36,477 nucleotides of DNA from Clostridiales bacterium (GTDB taxonomy: Bacteria; Bacillota; Clostridia; Christensenellales; Borkfalkiaceae): positions 1-36,477 of the forward strand of contig SVHJ01000012.1 of the NCBI GenBank assembly GCA_015055835.1, in the 5' to 3' direction. Positions 21,202-27,520 of the stretch are shown in pieces; positions within the stretch are counted from its first letter, which is position 1, and every line of letters begins with the position of its first letter. A model generated the notes under the pieces. It made no database searches. It was given only the letters and a program-made list of their open reading frames with translations, and was not told the DNA's origin. The position numbers and the translations under genes were made by a program.

Positions 21202-21230
21202 TTGCAACTTTTTTAGTTTTATGTTAATAT
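21202..21230 (+). promoter_or_regulatory. Possible promoter of the dehydrogenase gene
   Basis: TTGCAA (21202-21207) and TAATAT (21225-21230) are 17 bases apart. The expected start would fall almost on the ribosome-binding site at 21237, leaving a very short leader, so the true promoter could be elsewhere in the divergent gap. Confidence 0.4.
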
Positions 21231-21246
21231 CTTTTTGGAGGTTTTT

Positions 21247-22065
21247 ATGAAAAAAAATTGGCTATATAATAAAACCGTTATTATAACGGGCGCATCAAGT
21301 GGTTTTGGTAAAATTCTTGCCACTAGATTTATAAAAGACTTTAATTGTAAAGTTATAGGCGTTGCAAGAAATATTGATAAATTAAACGCGTTAAAAGAAG
21401 AACTTGGAGAAAATTTTATTACTTATCCTTTTGACGTTTCTGTAAAAGAAAATTGGGAAAGTTTAAAAAAATATTTGATGGACAAGAGCGTAGCCGTTGA
21501 TATTCTTATAAATAATGCAGGCGTTATGCCACCATTTGCTAAATTTGACTACTTTTCAGATGAAGAAATTGAAAAAACTTTTAATATTAACTTTTTAAGT
21601 TACCTTTATTCTATTAAAACTTTTTTACCTGTTTTAGAAAACTCTTCTACCCCAGCCATTATAAACGTTTCAAGTCTTGCAGGTCTTGTACCAGTTGTTG
21701 GCGCAAGTATTTACTGCGCATCAAAAGGTGCTGTTAGATTTTTTACTGAAGCTATTGAAGAAGAATATAGAAAGAAAATTTACGTTGCAGGCATTTATCC
21801 TGGTTTTTCTAAAACAAATCTTTTTAGCGAACATAATATCGATAAAAAAAGCGATAAAATGTTTGATTTAATTGCAACAAAACCAGAAAAAGCCGTTAAT
21901 AAAATGGTTAGAAAGTTAAAAAGAAAGAAAAAGCGCATAGTTATTGGTAAAGACGCTTTTCTGCTTAGACTTTTATACTTCTTTTTTCCAAAATCTGCCA
22001 ACAAAATTGTAAGTTTTTTCTTTAAAAAATCAAAGCTTACTTTTTTTGATAAACTATTTAAATAA
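21247..22065 (+). CDS. Short-chain dehydrogenase/reductase of unknown substrate
   Basis: NAD(P)-dependent oxidoreductase of the classical SDR family, 272 residues. Visible are the cofactor loop TGASSGFG (about 15-22), NNAG (about 88-91), the catalytic Ser in NVSSLAG (about 139-145), and Tyr/Lys in YCASKG (about 155-160), so the active site is intact. The C-terminal third is unusual: a very basic stretch (MVRKLKRKKKR), then hydrophobic/aromatic segments (LLRLLYFFFP) and a Lys/Phe-rich end, suggesting membrane association. The substrate cannot be told. GGAGG lies five bases before ATG 21247; an in-frame TTG 12 bases upstream is inside that site and is rejected. No terminator follows; the next promoter starts four bases past the stop. 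Confidence 0.9.
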   Translation: MKKNWLYNKTVIITGASSGFGKILATRFIKDFNCKVIGVARNIDKLNALKEELGENFITYPFDVSVKENWESLKKYLMDKSVAVDILINNAGVMPPFAKFDYFSDEEIEKTFNINFLSYLYSIKTFLPVLENSSTPAIINVSSLAGLVPVVGASIYCASKGAVRFFTEAIEEEYRKKIYVAGIYPGFSKTNLFSEHNIDKKSDKMFDLIATKPEKAVNKMVRKLKRKKKRIVIGKDAFLLRLLYFFFPKSANKIVSFFFKKSKLTFFDKLFK

Positions 22066-22068
22066 TAG

Positions 22069-22097
22069 TTGACAACTTTCTTTCATAAGAATATAAT
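22069..22097 (+). promoter_or_regulatory. Consensus sigma-A promoter of the FMN-riboswitch operon
   Basis: TTGACA (22069-22074) and TATAAT (22092-22097) are both perfect and 17 bases apart. Transcription would start near 22104, about 14 bases before the riboswitch aptamer. Confidence 0.93.
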
Positions 22098-22117
22098 ACA
22101 AGAAAAATAAATAGTAT

Positions 22118-22238
22118 AACTTTGGGCAGGGTGCAATCCCCGACCGGTGGTGATGTCTTTTATAGAACAAGTCCAACAGCCCCAACAGCCGACACGGTGC
22201 GAATCCGTGACCGCCAGTATAGTCTGAATGGGAAAGTT
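22118..22238 (+). promoter_or_regulatory. FMN riboswitch (RFN element) aptamer
   Basis: The conserved RFN segments appear in order: GGGCAGGGTGCAATCCCCGA then CCGGTGGT; a variable arm; CAGCCGACACGGTGCGAATC; CGTGACCGCCAGTATAGTC; and TGAATGGGAA. The closing helix P1 is AACTTT (22118-22123) with AAAGTT (22233-22238). The element senses flavin mononucleotide and normally shuts off riboflavin synthesis or uptake genes. Here it precedes a transporter S component and a pyridoxamine kinase. Confidence 0.97.
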
Positions 22239-22241
22239 TTT

Positions 22242-22273
22242 TAGTTTTAATATTTTTATTAAGACTATTTTTT
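22242..22273 (+). terminator. AU-rich hairpin in the riboswitch expression platform
   Basis: TAGTTTTAAT and ATTAAGACTA form a 10-bp stem (one G-U pair, 6-base loop) followed by six T (22268-22273). It lies just after aptamer helix P1. It may be a first weak terminator or part of an alternative fold. Confidence 0.45.
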
Positions 22274-22282
22274 AGTTATTTT

Positions 22283-22312
22283 AAACCCAAAGTGTACGCT
22301 TTGGGGTTTTTT
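22283..22312 (+). terminator. Riboswitch terminator merged with the ribosome-binding site
   Basis: CCCAAAG and CTTTGGG form a 7-bp stem, extended by AAA/TTT around a bulged G, followed by six T. The next base is the ATG of the transporter gene. The GGGG in the 3-prime arm is also the only candidate ribosome-binding site, so this hairpin could block both transcription and translation when FMN is bound. Confidence 0.85.
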
Positions 22313-22873
22313 ATGTCTAAATATTTTACAACTAAAAAAATTACCTATATGGCCGTTTTTACTGCCTTAGTTGCCTTAGCAACAGCCTTTTTAAGCATTC
22401 CTAACGGTATTGGTTACACTAATTTAGGGGAAACTTTTATATTTGTAGCAGGTTCTTTTTTTGACCCTTTCTTTGCCTTTATAGTGTCTGGTTTAGGTAG
22501 TGCTATCGCAGATATGTCACTTGGATATTTTATATATGCCATACCTACTTTTATCATTAAAGGACTTGAAGGGTTTTTAGTTTCAATACTAGTTAAAACT
22601 TTATTAAAAAAATGTAACGAACTAATTTCTATCTTATTAAGTTTTCTTTTAGGGGCTTTAATTATGGTATTTGGATATTTTATTACAAATACTCTATTAT
22701 ATTCCTTTTATGAGGCCACTATAGCCATTACAAACGACCTTATACAAGGTGGTATAAACTTAGTTCTTGGTATAACTTTAACCATTGTACTAGCTAAAAT
22801 CGGTTTGTTTAATAAGGTTTCTAACAGTAAACTTTTGGAGAAATGTAATGAAAAACACACTAATAATAAATGA
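22313..22873 (+). CDS. ECF-type vitamin transporter substrate-binding (S) component
   Basis: Integral membrane protein of 186 residues with about five or six hydrophobic segments and no ATPase motifs, fitting the S component of an energy-coupling-factor transporter. It lacks the usual RibU N-terminal motif and instead shows YTNLGETFIFVAGSFFDP, GLGSAIADMSLGYFIYAIPTFIIKGLEGF, which I associate with the COG4720/PF07155-like S components. The FMN riboswitch argues for riboflavin as ligand; the overlapping pyridoxamine kinase gene argues for vitamin B6. The ATP-binding A subunits and T subunit are not in the window, so they must be shared from elsewhere (group II ECF). ATG 22313 directly follows the terminator U run; an in-frame GTG at 22292 lies in the terminator loop and is rejected. 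Confidence 0.88.
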   Translation: MSKYFTTKKITYMAVFTALVALATAFLSIPNGIGYTNLGETFIFVAGSFFDPFFAFIVSGLGSAIADMSLGYFIYAIPTFIIKGLEGFLVSILVKTLLKKCNELISILLSFLLGALIMVFGYFITNTLLYSFYEATIAITNDLIQGGINLVLGITLTIVLAKIGLFNKVSNSKLLEKCNEKHTNNK

Positions 22874-23657
22874 TTTATCTGCTTTTGGGAACTGTTCGCT
22901 GACAGTTAACCTTGCAGTTTTACAAAATTTAAAACTTCAAACTCACGCAGTACCATCTTTTATATTAAGCCATCAGTCTGACTTTGATGATTTTTATATT
23001 AAAGATAACTTTGACGGTTTAACTGGTGTTTTAAACAAATTTAATAATACAACTTTTGACGGAATTTTATGTGGATACTTAAAAACGGAAGAAAACATAA
23101 ATTGCGCGTCTAATTTTATAGAAAATTTTAACGGATTAAAACTAATTGACCCCGTTTTTGGCGACCACGGAAAACTTTATAAAGGTTTTACCTTAAATGA
23201 AGTTGAGCTTTATAAAAAAATGGTTAAAAATGCTGATATTATAACGCCTAATTTAACTGAAGCTTGCTATTTATCTAACCAAAATTATCAAGATTTTTGC
23301 AACTTTTTAAATATAAACGACCTAAAAACAGGAATAAAACCACTTTTGCAGTCTTTAAGAAAGTTAACAAACGCCGTTATTTTTATAACTGGTATTAAAG
23401 TTAATAATAAGCTTTGTAACCTACTTTTTGAAAAGGAAATTTACACATTTTTCGTTAAAGATAACGGCAAACATTTTTCTGGTAGTGGCGACCTTTTTGC
23501 AAGTATAATTTTTGGTAAAATATTAAATGGTAGTTCTTATAAAAAAGCTTTAAAAATTGCTACTAAGTTTATTAAAAAAGCAGTTGATTATTCAGTTTCT
23601 AAAAATCAAACGGGCAATTTTGGGCTTTTATATCAAAAATTTCTTAAAAAATTGTAA
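22848..23657 (+). CDS. pdxK: Pyridoxamine/pyridoxal kinase (PfkB-like fold)
   Basis: Kinase phosphorylating vitamin B6 vitamers at the 5-prime position, for PLP salvage. The 269-residue protein shows NDLSAFGNCSLTVNL at the N-terminus (substrate side), DPVFGDHGKLY (about 105-115), ITPNLTEACYL (about 136-146), and the anion-hole/catalytic motif GSGDLFAS (about 211-218) with the base Asp. The order matches the pyridoxamine kinase group (PdxK/PdxY), not ThiD. Its ATG overlaps the end of the S-component gene by 26 bases with GGAG seven bases before it, so it is translationally tied to the transporter and under the FMN riboswitch. A strong terminator follows. Confidence 0.92.
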   Translation: MKNTLIINDLSAFGNCSLTVNLAVLQNLKLQTHAVPSFILSHQSDFDDFYIKDNFDGLTGVLNKFNNTTFDGILCGYLKTEENINCASNFIENFNGLKLIDPVFGDHGKLYKGFTLNEVELYKKMVKNADIITPNLTEACYLSNQNYQDFCNFLNINDLKTGIKPLLQSLRKLTNAVIFITGIKVNNKLCNLLFEKEIYTFFVKDNGKHFSGSGDLFASIIFGKILNGSSYKKALKIATKFIKKAVDYSVSKNQTGNFGLLYQKFLKKL

Positions 23658-23660
23658 ACA

Positions 23661-23690
23661 AAAAACCGTACTAAAAAGTACGGTTTTTTT
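23661..23690. terminator. Bidirectional terminator between pdxK and acpP
   Basis: CCGTACT and AGTACGG form a 7-bp stem with an AAAA loop, flanked by an A run before and eight T after. It ends the riboswitch operon on the plus strand and the converging acpP gene on the minus strand. Confidence 0.93.
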
Positions 23691-23703
23691 ATTAACTTTT
23701 TTA

Positions 23704-23928
23704 TTAGTCGTTAAGTAATTTTGAAATATCGCCAACAGTTTTAATATTAACAGCATCTTCATCAGCAATTGTTATTGAAAGTTCTTCTTCAATAGTCATA
23801 AGCATTTCAACAACGTCTAATGAGTCTGCCCCTAAATCTTTTACGATTTCCTTTTCTTCAGTAATAGTTTCTACTGAAATATTTAATTGTTTTGCAATAA
23901 TTTCCTTAATTTTATCAATAGTAGCCAT
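23704..23928 (-). CDS. acpP: Acyl carrier protein
   Basis: Carrier of growing acyl chains in fatty acid synthesis, attached through 4-prime-phosphopantetheine. The 74-residue acidic protein has the modification site LGADSLDVVEML with Ser36, and the usual four-helix pattern (KIKEIIAKQL at the start, VGDISKLL at the end). It is monocistronic with a perfect promoter and GGAGGGG before ATG. No fatty-acid synthesis gene lies beside it, unlike the fab clusters of many Firmicutes, so it could also serve another acyl pathway; the plain sequence favours the housekeeping role. Confidence 0.95.
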   Translation of the reverse strand: MATIDKIKEIIAKQLNISVETITEEKEIVKDLGADSLDVVEMLMTIEEELSITIADEDAVNIKTVGDISKLLND

Positions 23929-23956
23929 ATGGTTTCCCCTCCAATATTATAAGAAA

Positions 23957-23985
23957 ATTATAATATAAATCTCTTTTTTTGTCAA
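23957..23985 (-). promoter_or_regulatory. Consensus sigma-A promoter of acpP
   Basis: On the minus strand TTGACA (23980-23985) and TATAAT (23957-23962) are both perfect with 17 bases between, as expected for a highly expressed gene. The promoter lies downstream of the trpB2 stop; no clear terminator separates trpB2 from it. Confidence 0.93.
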
Positions 23986-24019
23986 CTAATAATAATATAT
24001 TCCATTTAAACCTAACTAA

Positions 24020-25396
24020 TTACTTGTTTTGTGGAATATCTAAAAATGAATTAAATCCTTTTTGTAAATCTTCTTCAGTTGGAACGTAGTCAACCATCTT
24101 GTTTTCTAAGAACTTTGTATATGACATCATATCAAAGTAACCTGTTCCTGAAAGGTTAAATAAAATTACCTTCTTTTCCCCACTTTCTTTCGCCTTTAAC
24201 GCTTCGTCAATGGCAACTTTTATTGCGTGTGAAGATTCTGGAGCAGGTAAAATACCTTCGCATCTAGCAAACCTTACTGCTGCATCAAATACTTCAGTTT
24301 GTTGAACTGCAATGGCTTCAATATAACCGTCGTGGTAAAGTTTTGAAAGAACTGGGCTCATTCCGTGGAATCTAAGTCCACCAGCGTGTGTTGCTGCAGG
24401 CATAAAACCTGAACCTAAACTGTACATTCTCATAAGTGGAGTTGTTCTACCAGTATCGCCGTAGTCGTACTTATATTGACCTTTAGTTAAACTTGGGCAA
24501 GATGCTGGCTCAACTGCAACTAGTCTATAATTTTTTGTTCCGTTAATTTTATCTTTTACAAACGGAGCAATTAAACCTGCTAGGTTAGAACCACCACCTG
24601 CACAACCAATAATAACGTCAGGTGTTACACCATATTTATCTAAAACCGTTTTTGCTTCTAAGCCGATTACTGATTGATGAAGTGAAACGTGGTCTAATAC
24701 ACTACCTAAAACGTATTTACAGTTAGGCGTTTTTTGTGATTTTTCAATAGCTTCACTAATAGCGCAACCAAGTGACCCACCTGTTCCTGGGAATTCTTCT
24801 AAAATCTTTCTACCAACTTCTGTCGTTTCAGATGGAGATGGAACTACGTTAGCGCCGTAAGTTTGCATAACAGCCTTTCTATGTGGTTTTTGTTCAGCAC
24901 TACATTTAACCATAAATACCGTTAAATCAATACCGTAATAAACTGATGCCATAGCAAGGGCAGTACCCCATTGACCTGCACCCGTTTCAGTAGTTAATGA
25001 AGTTAAACCTTCCTTCTTAGCATAATAAACTTGCGCTGCGGCAGAATTAAGTTTATGTGAACCTGAAGTATTGTTACCTTCAAATTTATAATAAATTTCA
25101 GCAGGAGTATCTAATTCCTTTTCTAAACAATACGCCCTAATTAATGGAGATGGACGGAACATTTTGTAAAAATCTTGAATTTCTTCAGGAATTGGAATAT
25201 ATTCGTCCGTTTCATTTAATTCTTGCTTTACTAATTCGCTACAAAAAACCTTGCTTAACTCTTCTTCAGTTGCAGGTTCTAGCGTTTTAGGATTTAAAAA
25301 AGGTTCGTGCTGTTCTTTCATAACAGCTTTCATATTATACCAACATTTAGGAAGTTCTTCTTCTCTTAAATAAGTTTTTGTTGGAATCTTTTTCAT
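24020..25396 (-). CDS. trpB: Tryptophan synthase beta chain-like protein, TrpB2 type
   Basis: PLP enzyme that condenses indole with serine to tryptophan. The 458 residues, longer than ordinary TrpB (about 400), and the N-terminal stretch LPKCWYNMKAV with the MFRPSPLIRA region identify the TrpB2 (COG1350) group. PLP Lys115 lies in GSHKLNSA; ETGAGQWG follows with the catalytic Glu, and CAGGGSN binds the PLP phosphate. The late NLSGTGYFDM motif is also TrpB2-like. There is no trpA beside it, in keeping with TrpB2 proteins that work alone and may salvage free indole. A T-box leader precedes it; GAGGT lies about eight bases before ATG. Confidence 0.95.
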   Translation of the reverse strand: MKKIPTKTYLREEELPKCWYNMKAVMKEQHEPFLNPKTLEPATEEELSKVFCSELVKQELNETDEYIPIPEEIQDFYKMFRPSPLIRAYCLEKELDTPAEIYYKFEGNNTSGSHKLNSAAAQVYYAKKEGLTSLTTETGAGQWGTALAMASVYYGIDLTVFMVKCSAEQKPHRKAVMQTYGANVVPSPSETTEVGRKILEEFPGTGGSLGCAISEAIEKSQKTPNCKYVLGSVLDHVSLHQSVIGLEAKTVLDKYGVTPDVIIGCAGGGSNLAGLIAPFVKDKINGTKNYRLVAVEPASCPSLTKGQYKYDYGDTGRTTPLMRMYSLGSGFMPAATHAGGLRFHGMSPVLSKLYHDGYIEAIAVQQTEVFDAAVRFARCEGILPAPESSHAIKVAIDEALKAKESGEKKVILFNLSGTGYFDMMSYTKFLENKMVDYVPTEEDLQKGFNSFLDIPQNK

Positions 25397-25420
25397 AACT
25401 ATTACCTCGTATAAAAATTT

Positions 25421-25465
25421 AAAAATAAAACACGAATAAACTCGCTTGGGACGAATTTATCCGTG
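25421..25465 (-). terminator. T-box terminator hairpin
   Basis: On the minus strand CACGGATAAATTCG pairs with CGAGTTTATTCGTG (14 pairs including G-U, 7-base loop) and is followed by TTTTATTTTT. The 5-prime arm begins inside the conserved T-box sequence, giving the usual choice between antiterminator and terminator. Confidence 0.9.
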
Positions 25466-25676
25466 TTGCCACCCAATTTCTTAACATTTCAGTTAACTCT
25501 GTAAGTACCACCATACTTTGTTCATATAACGTTGAACACCCCGTCGAAAGCTACTTTTAGTTCACCCTCGCCCTCAGTAATCCATTCAATAAAGACTATT
25601 ATTTGTTCACACCAACCACAAACTCTCTGAAAACAGCTACTTTACCTACTACTTTACCTCATAGGTTTATCTATTT
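25421..25676 (-). promoter_or_regulatory. T-box leader of trpB2
   Basis: The RNA shows the standard T-box elements in order: a Stem I base pairing 25630-25638 with 25549-25558; AGAGAG (25623-25628); TTGGTGTGAA; a distal CTGAGG; GAACTAAAAGTAGC (25550-25563) holding the specifier region; and the tRNA-end-binding TGGGTGGCAACACGG next to the terminator. Uncharged tRNA would stabilise the antiterminator. The specifier in the expected place reads CUA (Leu) or ACU (Thr) depending on where the loop closes; UGG (Trp) is not there. The specifier assignment is by eye and uncertain. Confidence 0.92.
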
Positions 25677-25682
25677 TTTTTG

Positions 25683-25711
25683 ATTATACCACTCTATCTT
25701 TTCTTTGTCAA
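25683..25711 (-). promoter_or_regulatory. Consensus sigma-A promoter of the T-box/trpB2 unit
   Basis: On the minus strand TTGACA (25706-25711) and TATAAT (25683-25688) are perfect and 17 bases apart, with TGG before the -10. It begins six bases past the stop of the upstream glycosidase gene. Confidence 0.93.
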
Positions 25712-25717
25712 ATATTT

Positions 25718-27520
25718 TTAAGAAAGTAGGTAAAAAATACCAAAAGAGAATGGCTTTATTTCAATTCTATCTTTATATTTTTTATTACTAATTAATTCTT
25801 TTAAGTTTCCTTCAGCGTTTATATAATAGGTAGAATCGCCTAAATTTACTGCTACAATAACTAGATTTTCATCACTTCTTCTTTCAAAACATAAAAAGTT
25901 TTTATCAACGTAAAGTTCTTTATAATTACCATCTTTAACAGCATCTATTGAGTTTCTTATTTCCCCAAGTTTTTGATACCAAGAAAGTAACTCTTTATTT
26001 TCCTTTCCCCAAGGATAATATCTTCTATTAAAAGGATCTTCGTAGCCTTCTAACCCTACTTCATCACCATAATATAAAGATGGAACGCCAAAAAGAGTAT
26101 ACTGAAGTAAACTTGCAACTTTTAAGCCAAACATTGCCTCTTTTAACCCATCTTTTGACAACTTAAAGTCTGCCTTTTCTTTTTTAGTTAAACCGTCAGG
26201 AGCCCCTCCTAAAACGGTTAAAATTCTCATAGTATCGTGCGTACTAAGTAAATTCATTTGGGACTTTAAGGCATTTGTTGGATAGTGGTCTATTTGTTCC
26301 TTTATTAAATAAGCCAAATTTTTTGGTTCTTTAGTTTTAACAAAATCTATTATAGCCTCTTTTAAGGTATAATTCATTACGCTGTCAAGTTCTTCACCTT
26401 GGAAATAAGACCTTCTTTTGCCGTAAGAGATTTTGTTCGTACCATCTTCCCAAACTTCACCTATCAAAATGGCATTTTCATCCACTTTTTTAAGTGTTTT
26501 TCTTATTTTTTTAATAAAAAATGATGGCAATTCATCTGCTACGTCTAACCTAAAACCACCTATTCCTAGTTTTGCATAATGGTCTATAACACCATTTTTA
26601 CCAGTTATAAAGTCAACGTAAGTTTTATTATCTTCGTTAACAGCTGGAAGAGTTTTTATGCCCCACCAAGCTTCGTAATCATTAGGAAATTCTTTAAAAG
26701 AATACCAGTTATAATATGGCGATTTTTTATTCTGATAAGCACCAACTGAGTTGTAAGTTCCTTTTTTGTTAAAATAGATACTATCAGAGCCTGTATGATT
26801 AAACACACCGTCAAGTATTATTTTTATATCTTTTTCTTCTGCCTTTTTAATTAATTCCTTTAAATCCTCTTCGCTACCTAAAAGAGAGTCTATTTTCATA
26901 TAATCACCCGTATCGTAACGGTGATTTGAATAGGCTTCAAAAATAGGATTTAGGTAAATTGCATTTACGCCTAAGCTTTTAATATAGTCAAGTTTGCAAA
27001 TTATTCCTTGTAAATTTCCACCAAAAAAGTCGTTGTTTAACACCTCGCCCTCTTCGTTTGGAAGATAGTTAGGTAAATCTTTTTTATTTTCGTGGTAGAT
27101 TTTACCTTGCTTTAATTCATACTTGCCCTTTTTTTCATAAAATCTATCCGGAAAAATTTGATAAATTATATTTAACCAGTTTGGTACTTTATAACCTTTT
27201 TTATAAATCGTTAGTTGAAAACTGTTAGGATAATCTTGAATTTCTCCCTCATAATTTTTTGAAAGTCCTATAAATTTGTTGTTTTCTAGTTCAAAATAAT
27301 ACCAAAAAAGTCCAATTTCAGCCGTGTTAAAAGAAAAGGTGAAAAAATCACCTTGTCTTTCCATCGGATAACTATTAAATTTATTAGTTCCGTCCTTTCT
27401 TATAACTAATTTGCAGTAATTACTGTCCGTTTTAATGCAAAAATTTAGTTTTTTGCCCTGTTCAACAGCCCCTATTATGCTTTTTGAGTTTTTATCTAAC
27501 GGATTATAATAACAAAACAT
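25718..27520 (-). CDS. GH13 alpha-glucan hydrolase (neopullulanase/maltodextrin glucosidase-like)
   Basis: Glycoside hydrolase family 13 enzyme of 600 residues without signal peptide, so it acts on alpha-glucans in the cytoplasm. An N-terminal beta domain (about 1-110) precedes the catalytic barrel starting WLNIIYQIFPDRF. Conserved regions: DGVFNHTG (237-244), nucleophile Asp326 in GGFRLDVADE, acid/base Glu355 in GEVWED, and the stabilising Asp429 in STHDT. The N-terminal domain plus QIFPDRF suggests the neopullulanase/cyclomaltodextrinase group; exact bond preference cannot be told. Its ATG shares one base with the glgP stop, placing it at the end of the glycogen operon, where it could trim limit dextrins left by GlgP. 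No separate debranching (GlgX) gene is seen. Confidence 0.93.
   Translation of the reverse strand: MFCYYNPLDKNSKSIIGAVEQGKKLNFCIKTDSNYCKLVIRKDGTNKFNSYPMERQGDFFTFSFNTAEIGLFWYYFELENNKFIGLSKNYEGEIQDYPNSFQLTIYKKGYKVPNWLNIIYQIFPDRFYEKKGKYELKQGKIYHENKKDLPNYLPNEEGEVLNNDFFGGNLQGIICKLDYIKSLGVNAIYLNPIFEAYSNHRYDTGDYMKIDSLLGSEEDLKELIKKAEEKDIKIILDGVFNHTGSDSIYFNKKGTYNSVGAYQNKKSPYYNWYSFKEFPNDYEAWWGIKTLPAVNEDNKTYVDFITGKNGVIDHYAKLGIGGFRLDVADELPSFFIKKIRKTLKKVDENAILIGEVWEDGTNKISYGKRRSYFQGEELDSVMNYTLKEAIIDFVKTKEPKNLAYLIKEQIDHYPTNALKSQMNLLSTHDTMRILTVLGGAPDGLTKKEKADFKLSKDGLKEAMFGLKVASLLQYTLFGVPSLYYGDEVGLEGYEDPFNRRYYPWGKENKELLSWYQKLGEIRNSIDAVKDGNYKELYVDKNFLCFERRSDENLVIVAVNLGDSTYYINAEGNLKELISNKKYKDRIEIKPFSFGIFYLLS

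Noticed and set aside
22292..22312. GTG start for the S component
   Set aside because: It lies in the terminator loop and stem; ATG 22313 gives the normal length.
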